A DNA stretch of 47,330 nt from Pseudomonadota bacterium (lineage in GTDB: Bacteria; Pseudomonadota; Gammaproteobacteria; Steroidobacterales; Steroidobacteraceae): the NCBI GenBank assembly GCA_023417315.1, contig JAEZFW010000058.1:1-47330 (forward strand), read 5' to 3'. Numbering within the stretch: position 1 is the first letter of the stretch; the number at the start of each line of letters is the position of its first letter. Made by a program: the position numbers and the translations under genes. This document shows positions 16,925 through 24,998 of this stretch, one piece after another. Under the pieces are notes generated by a model that was not told where the DNA came from, did no database searches, and worked only from the letters and a program-made list of their open reading frames with translations.

Positions 16925-17293
16925 CTAAAAAAGCAGCGCTAAGACCACGCGGCGATCTTCGCTCACGAGGACGTTGTAAGTGCGGCAGGCCGCGCCCGTC
17001 ACCATGACTTCACACCCGATGCCGCGCGCAAGCAGGGCGGCTGTCCATTCGGGGCGCGGAAACTTCTGTCGTTCGCCGACCCCGAGCACGACGATCTCCG
17101 GCTCGAGTGCGACGATTGCATCGAGATCTGCGACGTCGAGATCCTCGATCGCTCGAGGGCGCCAGTCCGCAACGATCTGAGTCGCGCTCACCAAGGCACT
17201 TCGCTTGAGCACGACTTCGCCGATGCGAATCTCGTCGGGCGCGTAGCTGCGGATCGTATTCGCACCAGCGGTGCCTTCATCGGTCAGTTTCAT
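16925..17293 (-). CDS. Mth938-like domain (DUF498) protein
   Basis: The ATG at 17293 gives 122 aa, starting MKLTDEGTAGANTIRSYAPDEIRIGE. The Mth938/DUF498 family pattern is clear: TQIVADWRP, EPEIVVLGVGERQKFP and GIGCEVMVTGAACRTYNVLVSEDRRVV. Mitochondrial relatives (NDUFAF3) help assemble complex I, but for bacterial members no function is established. The frame is open far upstream over the next gene; that part is a shadow. It diverges from the RpfE-type gene, leaving 68 bp for both promoters. Confidence 0.88.
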   Translation of the reverse strand: MKLTDEGTAGANTIRSYAPDEIRIGEVVLKRSALVSATQIVADWRPRAIEDLDVADLDAIVALEPEIVVLGVGERQKFPRPEWTAALLARGIGCEVMVTGAACRTYNVLVSEDRRVVLALLF

Positions 17294-17361
17294 TGCGCAA
17301 CGATAGCGCACTCGCTGTGAGATGCCAGCGCTCGCCGCCAATCGCCTGCTAGCATTCGCCG

Positions 17362-18384
17362 ATGCCATCCTCTGGACCTCCTTGCGTCGCACTCGTGGTG
17401 AATGCGACGGTCGACCTCGTGCAGTCTTTCCTCGCGCAAGATGCCTCGACCACGCTCGCGCGTATCGCTGCAGTGGGTCGCTTGCAGCGCATGTCGCAGA
17501 CGCGCGCCCCCAGCATCGCCGCGCTCCACGATTGGCAGCTCGGCTTGCTGGATGCGCTCGGTTTGCGCGAGGCAAGCGATCGTTTTCCGAGCGCGTCGAT
17601 CTCACAGCTCGGCGATGCGCCGGCCGATAGCCCAAGCGAGTGTTGGGCCCATCTCACATGCGTGCATTTCGCAGCCGGCATGAACGATGTTGCGGCCACA
17701 GTGCTCGAGGGCGAGATCGCGCTCACGCAGGAGGATCTATACGAGATCGCTACGACACTGAGCGCGCACCTGCGTTCGGACGGATACGAACTGGGTCGGC
17801 GAACGGGCACCGTGTGGCGACTGCGTTGTCCACGTGGTCTGCGCGCCGAGACGATGCCGCCGGAAGCTGCATTTAGAACTTCGCTCAAAGAAGCATTGCC
17901 GTCTGGCGCGAATGCGGCAGAATTGCGCCGCTTGATGACCGAGTTGCAGATGCTGCTGCACGAGCATCCCGTCAACGTTCGACGTGAGCGAGCAGGGCTG
18001 CCCGCGGCAAACGCCGCCTGGATATGGAGCGTCGGAAATGCTTTGCCCGCGGTTCAGAACGTTCGTTTCCCGGCGGCGTTCGGCACCGAGGACTACTTGA
18101 AGGGTCTTTATTCATTGCACGCACAAACCGTTCATACGCAGGATTTCGATGTGCGCACGATCGTGGATGCTGCGCGTGAGTCGGGCGAGAGTGTCGCTGT
18201 GATTGCCCCGAGGTCATTCGAAGCTCTCGAGCGGGAATGGGTCAGCCCGCTCGTTTGGCTGCTGAAGATCGGCACGTTCTCGCGCCTCGTTCTTTATGTT
18301 GCGAGCTGGCGCCTCGAGTTGCATCGCTTCGATCTCGTGCGCTTCTGGCGGCGATCTCTACCACCGAGTCGCTGGCCCGCATGA
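17362..18384 (+). CDS. RpfE-type protein, phosphoglycerate-mutase-like
   Basis: A 340 aa protein. AANAAWIWSVGNALP near residue 215 and the overall pattern fit the protein family annotated as RpfE-type regulatory protein, which in Xanthomonas lies next to recJ in the rpf region. Family members are related in fold to cofactor-independent phosphoglycerate mutases, but no catalytic metal site is evident to me. The first half (about 1-190) contains helical segments and the C-terminus is basic (HRFDLVRFWRRSL). The stop overlaps the recJ ATG, so the two genes are translationally coupled. Its biochemical role is not established. Confidence 0.7.
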   Translation: MPSSGPPCVALVVNATVDLVQSFLAQDASTTLARIAAVGRLQRMSQTRAPSIAALHDWQLGLLDALGLREASDRFPSASISQLGDAPADSPSECWAHLTCVHFAAGMNDVAATVLEGEIALTQEDLYEIATTLSAHLRSDGYELGRRTGTVWRLRCPRGLRAETMPPEAAFRTSLKEALPSGANAAELRRLMTELQMLLHEHPVNVRRERAGLPAANAAWIWSVGNALPAVQNVRFPAAFGTEDYLKGLYSLHAQTVHTQDFDVRTIVDAARESGESVAVIAPRSFEALEREWVSPLVWLLKIGTFSRLVLYVASWRLELHRFDLVRFWRRSLPPSRWPA

Positions 18385-20108
18385 GTCTGCTGCGTACGAT
18401 TCGGCGTCGCGTTGCGAATCACGATGCGACGTTGCCGGGAGATTTGCATCCGCTGCTGCGGCGGATCTACGCCGCGAGAGGCGTGCAGCGGCCGGCCGAG
18501 TTGCAGTTGGGGCTAGACCAGCTCATCCCAGTAAGTCAGTTGGGCGGCATTGCGTGTGCGGTTGAGCTGTTGTGCGATCACTTTCGTCGGGGCAGTCGAA
18601 TCATCGTCGTCGGAGACTTCGATGCGGATGGTGCCACGAGCACGGCGCTGGTCGTGCGGCAGCTGCGACGGCTGGGTTTCGCTCAGGTCGAGTTCATCGT
18701 GCCGAATCGATTTCAGTACGGTTACGGACTCACACCCGAGATCGTGAGGCTGGCGGCGCAGTCGCGACCGGACCTCATCGTCACGGTCGATAACGGCATT
18801 TCGAGTATCGCGGGAGTAGAGGAAGCGAGGTCGCTCGGAATTCAAACACTGATCACGGACCATCACTTGCCCGGAGCTGCGATGCCGGAGGCTGCGGCGA
18901 TCGTCAATCCGAATGCGCCTGGTGAAGCCTTCCCGAGTAAAGCCCTTGCAGGGGTGGGCGTGGCGTTCTACGTAATGGCTGCGCTGACACGCGAAATGCA
19001 GGCCCGGCAGTTGTGCTTGGCGAAGGCATCGGTGGCGGATCTGTTGGACCTCGTCGCGTTAGGTACGGTCGCGGATCTTGTGCCGCTCGATCGCAACAAC
19101 CGCATTCTCGTGCACGAGGGGCTGCGGCGCATTCGCGCTGGGCGGTGCGTTCCGGGTATTCGCGCGTTGCTCGAGTGCTCGAACTGTGTCTTGAACGAGG
19201 TGGTCGCAGGCGATCTTGGGTATCAAATTGGACCGCGACTCAATGCGGCCGGTCGTCTCGATGACATGACGATCGGCATTCAATGCTTGATCACCGACGA
19301 TCTTGCGACCGCTCGCATGCTTGCTGCGCGGTTGGCACAGCTCAATCAGGATCGTCGCGAGCTCGAGCTGCAGATGCAGCAGGAGGCGATGGCGGCGATC
19401 GGCGAGATGCGCGCGGAGGATCCTGCGCTGCCCGTCGGGCTTTGTTTGTACGATGAGTCGTGGCATCAAGGCGTCGTCGGGCTCGTGGCCTCGCGCGTCA
19501 AAGACAGAGTTCATCGGCCCGTCATTGCGCTCGCACGCGCGGACGAGCGAACGCTGAAAGGTTCGGCACGTTCAGTTCCGGGTGTGCATATCCGCGATGT
19601 GCTCGATGCCGTGGCCAAGAATCATCCGGGGGTCATCGAGAAATTCGGCGGACATGCGATGGCCGCCGGGTTGAGTCTGACCGCGGATCGCCTGGATGAG
19701 TTTCGTGCGGCCTTCGACACGGAGGTGCAACGTTGGATGTCGACGGAGGATGCCATTGGCATCGTCTACTCCGACGGCGAGCTCGCTCGCGAGGAGATCA
19801 GCTTGAGCATCGCACGCCTGCTGCGAGCCTCGGGCCCGTGGGGGCAATCCTTTCCAGAGCCGATCTTCGACGGTGCATTCAGCGTGCGCGGCGTGCGCGT
19901 GCTGGGCGACCGACACCTCAAGCTCGATGTGTGTGACGGCGATGCACCTTCGTGCGAAGCCATTGCGTTTCGTCATTTCGACGATGCCGAAGCGCCCGTC
20001 GTGCGAGCGAACGATCGCGTAGAGCTCGCGTACCGCCTCGATGTGAATCAGTTCAACGGGACGGAGAAGGTGCAGATGGTGGTCGAGTACTTGCGGGTCA
20101 TGGAATGA
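18381..20108 (+). CDS. recJ: Single-stranded-DNA-specific 5'-3' exonuclease RecJ
   Basis: RecJ degrades single-stranded DNA from 5' ends in RecF recombination, mismatch repair and base excision repair. The ATG at 18381 overlaps the upstream stop and gives 575 aa. DHH-family motifs: IIVVGDFDADGATSTAL, VTVDNGISS, ITDHHLPG (the DHH), IGPRLNAAGRLDDM, and the DHHA1 region KGSARSVPGVHIRDVLDAV with FGGHAMAAGLSL. Followed by an inverted-repeat element and prfB. Confidence 0.96.
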   Translation: MSLLRTIRRRVANHDATLPGDLHPLLRRIYAARGVQRPAELQLGLDQLIPVSQLGGIACAVELLCDHFRRGSRIIVVGDFDADGATSTALVVRQLRRLGFAQVEFIVPNRFQYGYGLTPEIVRLAAQSRPDLIVTVDNGISSIAGVEEARSLGIQTLITDHHLPGAAMPEAAAIVNPNAPGEAFPSKALAGVGVAFYVMAALTREMQARQLCLAKASVADLLDLVALGTVADLVPLDRNNRILVHEGLRRIRAGRCVPGIRALLECSNCVLNEVVAGDLGYQIGPRLNAAGRLDDMTIGIQCLITDDLATARMLAARLAQLNQDRRELELQMQQEAMAAIGEMRAEDPALPVGLCLYDESWHQGVVGLVASRVKDRVHRPVIALARADERTLKGSARSVPGVHIRDVLDAVAKNHPGVIEKFGGHAMAAGLSLTADRLDEFRAAFDTEVQRWMSTEDAIGIVYSDGELAREEISLSIARLLRASGPWGQSFPEPIFDGAFSVRGVRVLGDRHLKLDVCDGDAPSCEAIAFRHFDDAEAPVVRANDRVELAYRLDVNQFNGTEKVQMVVEYLRVME

Positions 20109-20113
20109 CCCGA

Positions 20114-20217
20114 GTACGAAGTGCCGGTGTGACGAAGTGACGAAGTCGGAGCCCTGGGTTCCGGAGCTCGTGTCTCCATTCTGACCGCGTCACTTCGTCA
20201 CCTCGTCACTCCGTCAC
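20114..20217. repeat. Word-built inverted repeat (GTGACGAR)
   Basis: Arm 1 (20114-20151) contains GTGACGAA repeated next to more diverged copies. Arm 2 (about 20181-20217) reads CACTTCGT, CACCTCGT, CACTCCGT. The loop is about 29 bp. Arm 1 starts 6 bp after the recJ stop. The same word is used at 21373 and 36565. Confidence 0.88.
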
Positions 20218-20271
20218 TGGCGCGCGCCGCCGTGCTACCATTCGCGCCCTAGTCTCACCCTGTTCCCATCC

Positions 20272-21367
20272 ATGGAAATCAATCAAATCCGCCGTTCTCT
20301 CGATGATCTGACTGAGCGCAGCGAGGCGCTTAGGAGGTTTCTTTGAGTACGATCTCAAGAGCGAGCGCTTGGCGGAGGTCAGTCGCGAGCTAGAGGATCC
20401 TGCGATTTGGAATACGCCCGACAAGGCGCAAGAGCTCGGAAGGGAGCGTGCGCGCCTGGAGCAGATTGTCGGCACATTGGATCACGTGACGGGCGGGCTC
20501 AAGGATGCGGATGAGCTCCTGACATTGGCTGTCGAAGAGAACGACGAATCGACTGCCAAGGAAGTCGAGCGCGATGTGGCCGCGCTCGAGCAGGACGTGA
20601 AGAAACTCGAGTTCCAGCGAATGTTTCCTGGCGAGATGGATTCTCACTCTTGCTTTCTCGATATCCAGGCGGGCGCTGGCGGTACCGAGGCGCAGGACTG
20701 GGCTCAGATGCTCATGCGGATGTACTTGCGTTGGGCAGATCAGCGCGGCTACAAGGCCGAGGTCGTCGATGTGAGCGATGGTGAAGTGGCCGGCATCAAG
20801 GGTGCCTCGATCAACATCGTCGGTGACTACGCCTATGGCTGGCTGCGTACAGAGACCGGTGTGCATCGTCTCGTGCGTAAGTCTCCTTTCGACTCGAACG
20901 CCCGACGACACACTTCGTTCGCTTCCGTCTTCGTCTCGCCCGAGATCGATGAGGACATCCAGATCGAGGTCAATCCCGCCGATTTGCGTGTCGATGTCTA
21001 TCGCTCGAGCGGCGCTGGAGGTCAGCACGTCAATAAGACTGAATCCGCGGTGCGCATCACGCACATGCCGACCGGCATCGTCGTTGCGTGTCAGGCCGAG
21101 CGTAGCCAGCACAAGAATCGCGACAAAGCGATGAAGATGTTGAAGGCGAAGCTGTACGAGCTCGAAGTCAATAAGCGCAACGCCGCAGCGAAGGTGCTCG
21201 AAGAATCGAAGTCGGACGTGAGCTGGGGCAATCAGATCCGTTCGTACGTCCTAGACCAGTCGCGTATCAAAGATCTGCGGACCAACGTTGAAATCGGCAA
21301 TACGACAGCCGTACTCGATGGCGACTTGGACGAGTTCTTGGAAGCGAGTTTGAAGCAAGGCCTGTGA
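20272..21367 (+). CDS. prfB: Peptide chain release factor 2 (programmed +1 frameshift)
   Basis: RF2 ends translation at UAA and UGA. The first 24 codons run from ATG 20272 (MEINQIRRSLDDL) to an in-frame TGA at 20344-20346. Translation must shift +1 at CTT TGA to continue as EYDLKSERLAEVSREL through 21367, giving 364 aa, the expected RF2 length. The second part has the RF2 stop-recognition tripeptide SPF (KSPFDSNARRHTSF) and the catalytic GGQ (SGAGGQHVNKTESAVRITH). The frameshift is autoregulatory: low RF2 favours shifting. It is not a pseudogene. It lies between two inverted-repeat elements in the recJ-prfB-lysS row. Confidence 0.97.
20332..20347 (+). promoter_or_regulatory. prfB +1 frameshift site
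   Basis: A Shine-Dalgarno-like AGGAGG at 20332-20337, 3 nt, then CTT TGA G at 20341-20347. Spacing and slippery codon match the E. coli site (AGGGGG, 3 nt, CUU UGA C). The ribosome slips from CUU to UUU so that GAG (Glu) is read next. Confidence 0.96.
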
Positions 21368-21372
21368 GACAT

Positions 21373-21463
21373 GAAGTGACGAGGTGACGAGGTGACGGAG
21401 TGACGAAGTCGGAAGGGACATCATCTGACTTCGTCACTCCGTCACTCCGTCGCCTCGTCACTC
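21373..21463. repeat. Word-built inverted repeat (GTGACGAG)
   Basis: Arm 1 (21373-21410) is GTGACGAG, GTGACGAG, GTGACGGA, GTGACGAA. Arm 2 (21427-21463) carries the complementary words with few mismatches. The loop is only 16 bp, the tightest in the window. It starts 6 bp after the prfB stop and ends 22 bp before the lysS ATG, so it could act as a terminator or attenuator between the two genes. Confidence 0.92.
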
Positions 21464-21484
21464 GCCAGCGTGAGCGTGCCATTC

Positions 21485-22981
21485 ATGACAGACGACACTC
21501 TTCCCATCGACGAGAACAAACTCATTGCGGAGCGCCGCGCAAAGCTCGAGAAGCTGCGGGCGCAAGGGCCCGCGTTCCCGAACGACTTTCGGCGCGATGC
21601 GCTCGCGGATCAGCTGCTGACCGCGTATGGAGATCGCGCGCCGGAGTGGTTCGACCAACACACGATTCGCGTGAAGGTCGGCGGTCGAATGATGGTGAAG
21701 CGCGTGATGGGGAAGGCGAGCTTCGCGAAGATCATGGATCGCACCGGACAGATTCAATTGTTCCTGCAATCCGAAACGCTCGAAGCGGTTTACGAAGAGT
21801 TCAAGCACTGGGACGTGGGCGACATCCTGGCCGCGGAAGGCGTGCTGTTCAAGACGAAGAAGGGCGAGCTGTCGGTGCGAGTCGAGACGCTGCGTCTGCT
21901 CACGAAGTCGCTGAGGCCGCTGCCGGACAAGTGGCATGGTCTTGCCGATCAGGAGATTCGCTATCGGCAGCGCTATGTCGATCTCATCGTCAGTCCCGAG
22001 AGCCGCCGAGTCTTCGTCACGCGCACGCGCATCATCAAGTACCTGCGTAACTTCCTCGATGCGCTCGACTTCCTCGAAGTCGAAACGCCGATGATGCAAG
22101 CGATTGCCGGCGGCGCCGTCGCGCGACCCTTCGTCACGCACCACAATGCGCTCGATATGGATTTGTATCTGCGAATCGCGCCAGAGCTCTACTTGAAGCG
22201 GCTCGTGGTGGGCGGTTTCGAGCGCGTGTACGAGATCAATCGGAACTTCCGCAACGAGGGCGTCTCCACGCGCCACAATCCGGAGTTCACGATGCTCGAG
22301 CTCTACCAGGCGTACGCGGACTACGCGGACCTGATGAGCCTGGTGGAGCGCATGTGCCAAGGCATCTGCGATTCGATCTATGGATCGCGACGTGTCGAGT
22401 ACCAAGGTGAGGTCTTCGATTTCGGCCAGCCGTTCAGGCGCGTCACGGTCGAAGATCTGGTGGTGCATTTCAATCCTGGCATCGAGCGGGCGAAGCTGCG
22501 CGATGTCGCGTACTTGCGCTCGCATTGCGATCGCTTAGGGATCACCTATGGTTCAGGCGATGGCGCAGGCAAGCTGCAGATCGAGATCTTCGAGAAGACG
22601 GCAGAGCACAGGGTCGTACAACCGACGTTCGTTTACGCGTACCCAGCGGAAGTATCGCCGCTCGCACGCCGGAATGATGCCGATCCGTTCTTGACCGATC
22701 GGTTCGAGTTATTCGTCGGGGGGCGCGAGATCGCGAACGGCTTCTCAGAATTGAACGATCCCGAGGATCAGGCCGCGCGCTTCAAGGAGCAGCTCGCGCG
22801 CAAGGATGCGGGCGATGAAGAAGCGATGCAGTACGACGCCGACTACGTGCGGGCGCTCGAGTATGGATTGCCTCCTACCGCCGGGCTGGGCGTGGGCGTA
22901 GACCGGCTGGTGATGCTCTTCACGAACTCCGCATCGATTCGAGACGTGCTGCTCTTCCCGTACATGCGACCGGAAACCTAA
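21485..22981 (+). CDS. lysS: Lysyl-tRNA synthetase, class II
   Basis: Charges tRNA(Lys). The ATG at 21485 gives 498 aa; a GTG at 21470 is possible but would sit directly against the repeat arm. Anticodon-binding OB fold in the first ~150 residues (IRVKVGGRMMVKRVMGKASFAKIMDRTG), then class II motifs: motif 2 YEINRNFRNEGVSTRHNPEF and motif 3 GLGVGVDRLVML near the C-terminus. The stop overlaps that of the converging ygfZ by a few bases. Confidence 0.97.
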   Translation: MTDDTLPIDENKLIAERRAKLEKLRAQGPAFPNDFRRDALADQLLTAYGDRAPEWFDQHTIRVKVGGRMMVKRVMGKASFAKIMDRTGQIQLFLQSETLEAVYEEFKHWDVGDILAAEGVLFKTKKGELSVRVETLRLLTKSLRPLPDKWHGLADQEIRYRQRYVDLIVSPESRRVFVTRTRIIKYLRNFLDALDFLEVETPMMQAIAGGAVARPFVTHHNALDMDLYLRIAPELYLKRLVVGGFERVYEINRNFRNEGVSTRHNPEFTMLELYQAYADYADLMSLVERMCQGICDSIYGSRRVEYQGEVFDFGQPFRRVTVEDLVVHFNPGIERAKLRDVAYLRSHCDRLGITYGSGDGAGKLQIEIFEKTAEHRVVQPTFVYAYPAEVSPLARRNDADPFLTDRFELFVGGREIANGFSELNDPEDQAARFKEQLARKDAGDEEAMQYDADYVRALEYGLPPTAGLGVGVDRLVMLFTNSASIRDVLLFPYMRPET

Positions 22982-23844
22982 TCGGTCGGTTCGGCGACCT
23001 CGTAAGGCAGCGACAAATGTTCTAGATCGTTCGCATCTGCTGCCTCGAGCCGCAGCGCTTCGTGCGCCTGCGCCAAGCTCACGACTGCGAGGAGCTCTGT
23101 GCCCGACGCCGTCGCGACGGAATCGACGACATCTCCTGCGTGTTGTTCGCCCGCGAGAATACGCGTGCCCGGTGAAGGGGGTGCTGCATCGGTACGGAAG
23201 CGGAACATGCGGCGTTTGATCGCACCTCGGTAATGCGTACGCGCGATGATCTCTTGCCCCGTATAGCACCCCTTCGTGAAACTGATTCCATCGAGCACAT
23301 CGAGGTTCAGCATCTGTGCGACGAATCGCTCGTAGGTCTCCGAATAGATCTGCGGCAGACCCGCTCGGAGGTGATCGATGTGCCACGCAAGAGCGCGGTT
23401 GGGATCAGCATCGCTCGGTGCGTGTGGGGAGACGACCAAGTCTTGTCGGTGCCCTGACCACTGCAGCAGGCTGACATCACCATCCAAGCGGTGAAGCCGA
23501 TCAGAGCCCGCCGAGTCGTGTGCTTCGTCTCGCTCGAGCAGGCCGACATGAAGACGACCCGCCTCGATTGCAACCTTTGCCCGGAGCACGTAACGCCGTA
23601 GGCGAGTGCTGATGCTGTCGAGCAGATCTCGATTGAGTAGGATGGCGATCCCTTCCGGTCTTTCGATCATCCAAAGCACCGCTTGTACTCGACCCTGTGC
23701 CGAGTTGCATGCAGCGAGGACGATGCGCTCTGGCGTGAGTGCCGCCAGATCTGCTGTGACTTGGCCCTGCAGGAATGTCCGGGCGTCTGAGCCTGAGACG
23801 AGCAGGACACCAAGGTTCTTGAACATTGAAGTTCCGGTAGTCAT
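22978..23844 (-). CDS. ygfZ: Folate-binding protein YgfZ (GcvT-like)
   Basis: YgfZ uses tetrahydrofolate to support iron-sulfur enzymes such as MiaB and is related to GcvT. About 288 aa from ATG 23844; an ATG at 23826 (MFKNLGV) has a better GGAA spacing and may be the true start. The signature KGCYTGQEIIARTHYRG with the conserved Cys lies near residue 195, and the N-terminal FLQGQVTADLA fits the family. Minus strand, converging on lysS with overlapping stop codons and no room for a terminator. Confidence 0.93.
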   Translation of the reverse strand: MTTGTSMFKNLGVLLVSGSDARTFLQGQVTADLAALTPERIVLAACNSAQGRVQAVLWMIERPEGIAILLNRDLLDSISTRLRRYVLRAKVAIEAGRLHVGLLERDEAHDSAGSDRLHRLDGDVSLLQWSGHRQDLVVSPHAPSDADPNRALAWHIDHLRAGLPQIYSETYERFVAQMLNLDVLDGISFTKGCYTGQEIIARTHYRGAIKRRMFRFRTDAAPPSPGTRILAGEQHAGDVVDSVATASGTELLAVVSLAQAHEALRLEAADANDLEHLSLPYEVAEPTD

Positions 23845-23982
23845 GCGCAATGCGTGCGTTCGCGAAAGCCGAATTCAAGCCTCGCCACTTACGGCGCCGC
23901 GTGAGTTCCTGCAAAAAAGTGCTTCTGGCAGACTATGCAGATGACTGGATCTCGTCCGCCTTCGCGATGTGCTTCGAGCTCG

Positions 23983-24147
23983 ATGATAGACGAAGTTGCA
24001 GATCGTCGGGGCGAGTCCGAGTCGCACGACACTGCAGCGCCACCACCGGCGCCGAGCGTCCGTCCACGAGAGATCGGCGGCCGCGAAGGTCCGGAGCCCA
24101 CGCGCTTCGGCGATTGGGAAAAGGCAGGCCGCTGCATCGATTTTTGA
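23983..24147 (+). CDS. DUF1674 / SDHAF4-like complex II assembly factor
   Basis: A small protein of 54 aa from ATG 23983 (the frame is open back to 23935). The N-terminal half is polar and Pro/Ala-rich. The C-terminus EIGGREGPEPTRFGDWEKAGRCIDF has the conserved DUF1674 tail (GPEPTR-GDWE--G---DF). Eukaryotic SDHAF4, from the same family, binds flavinated SdhA and promotes its assembly with SdhB. Lying 57 bp upstream of sdhC, it very likely does the same here. DUF1674 is best known from alphaproteobacteria and mitochondria. Confidence 0.85.
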   Translation: MIDEVADRRGESESHDTAAPPPAPSVRPREIGGREGPEPTRFGDWEKAGRCIDF

Positions 24148-24204
24148 CGGCGGCCGAGCCTGTTGCGTGTCCTCGGCCGACCACCAATGACTGGATGAGT
24201 TCTC

Positions 24205-24615
24205 ATGCAGAGTTCCACTCGCTCGGCACGTCCCCTCTCGCCGCATCTGCAAATCTACAGGTGGCAGTACACGATGGCTTTGTCGATCCTGCACAGGGTG
24301 ACAGGCTGTGCGATGTCGATTGGGCTTCTGTTGTTCGTTTATTGGCTGCTTGCGCTAGCGAATGGTCCAGAAACGTATGAGCGTGCGTTGAGCGTCTTTG
24401 CACATCCGCTGATCAAAGCCGCGCTCGTTGGATTCTCGTTTGCGTTCTTTTATCACCTGCTGAATGGCGTCCGACACCTCGCCTGGGACACGGGCCACGG
24501 GCTCGAGCGCAAGTCGGCCCGCATGAGCGGTTGGGTCGCGTTTCTTGGCGCGATTGCGTGCACCGCGCTGTTCTGGATCATCGTCGCTAGCCGCAGCGTG
24601 GAGAGCCTCGCATGA
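24205..24615 (+). CDS. sdhC: Succinate dehydrogenase cytochrome b556 subunit
   Basis: Membrane anchor of complex II that helps bind haem b and ubiquinone. The 136 aa protein has RPLSPHLQIYRW near the N-terminus, SILHRVTG (quinone-site region) at the first helix, and YHLLNGVRHLAWD with the haem-ligand histidine region. Three membrane helices are visible. Stop overlaps the sdhD start (ATGA). Confidence 0.96.
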   Translation: MQSSTRSARPLSPHLQIYRWQYTMALSILHRVTGCAMSIGLLLFVYWLLALANGPETYERALSVFAHPLIKAALVGFSFAFFYHLLNGVRHLAWDTGHGLERKSARMSGWVAFLGAIACTALFWIIVASRSVESLA

Positions 24616-24998
24616 GCCTGCGAACGCCCCTCAGCAGAGTGCTAGGACTGGGTGCCGCGAAAGAGGGCGTCGGGCACTGGTGGATGCAGCGCGTCAGCGC
24701 AGTCGCGCTCGTGTTGCTGACGCTGTGGTTCATTGTTTCGCTCCTCTCCTTGGGTGCGTTGCGATACGAGGTCATGCATGACTGGATCGCGCGCCCGACG
24801 AATACCGCTCTTCTCGTCCTGCTCGTCATCGCGCTGATGTACCACTCACAATTGGGTGTGCAGGTCGTGCTCGAAGATTACGTACCGCACAAACCGACGA
24901 AGCTCGTTTCTTTGATTGCCAATCAATTCGTGCATCTCGCGCTCGGCGCGGTCGCGATCTTCGCCGTGCTGCGCACCGCGTTCGGGAGCGTCGCATGA
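24612..24998 (+). CDS. sdhD: Succinate dehydrogenase membrane anchor subunit
   Basis: Second membrane anchor of complex II. The 128 aa product contains WWMQRVSAVALVLLTLWF, then a second helix ALLVLLVIALMYHSQLGVQVVLEDYV, where the His/Asp-Tyr pattern matches haem and quinone contacts of SdhD, and a third helix. Coupled by ATGA overlaps to sdhC before and sdhA after. Confidence 0.95.
   Translation: MSLRTPLSRVLGLGAAKEGVGHWWMQRVSAVALVLLTLWFIVSLLSLGALRYEVMHDWIARPTNTALLVLLVIALMYHSQLGVQVVLEDYVPHKPTKLVSLIANQFVHLALGAVAIFAVLRTAFGSVA

Noticed and set aside
20272..21367. prfB as a frameshifted pseudogene
   Set aside because: The break is the classic programmed +1 site and all RF2 motifs follow in the new frame.
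21458..22525. Long minus-strand frame opposite lysS
   Set aside because: Shadow of lysS, which is unmistakable on the plus strand.
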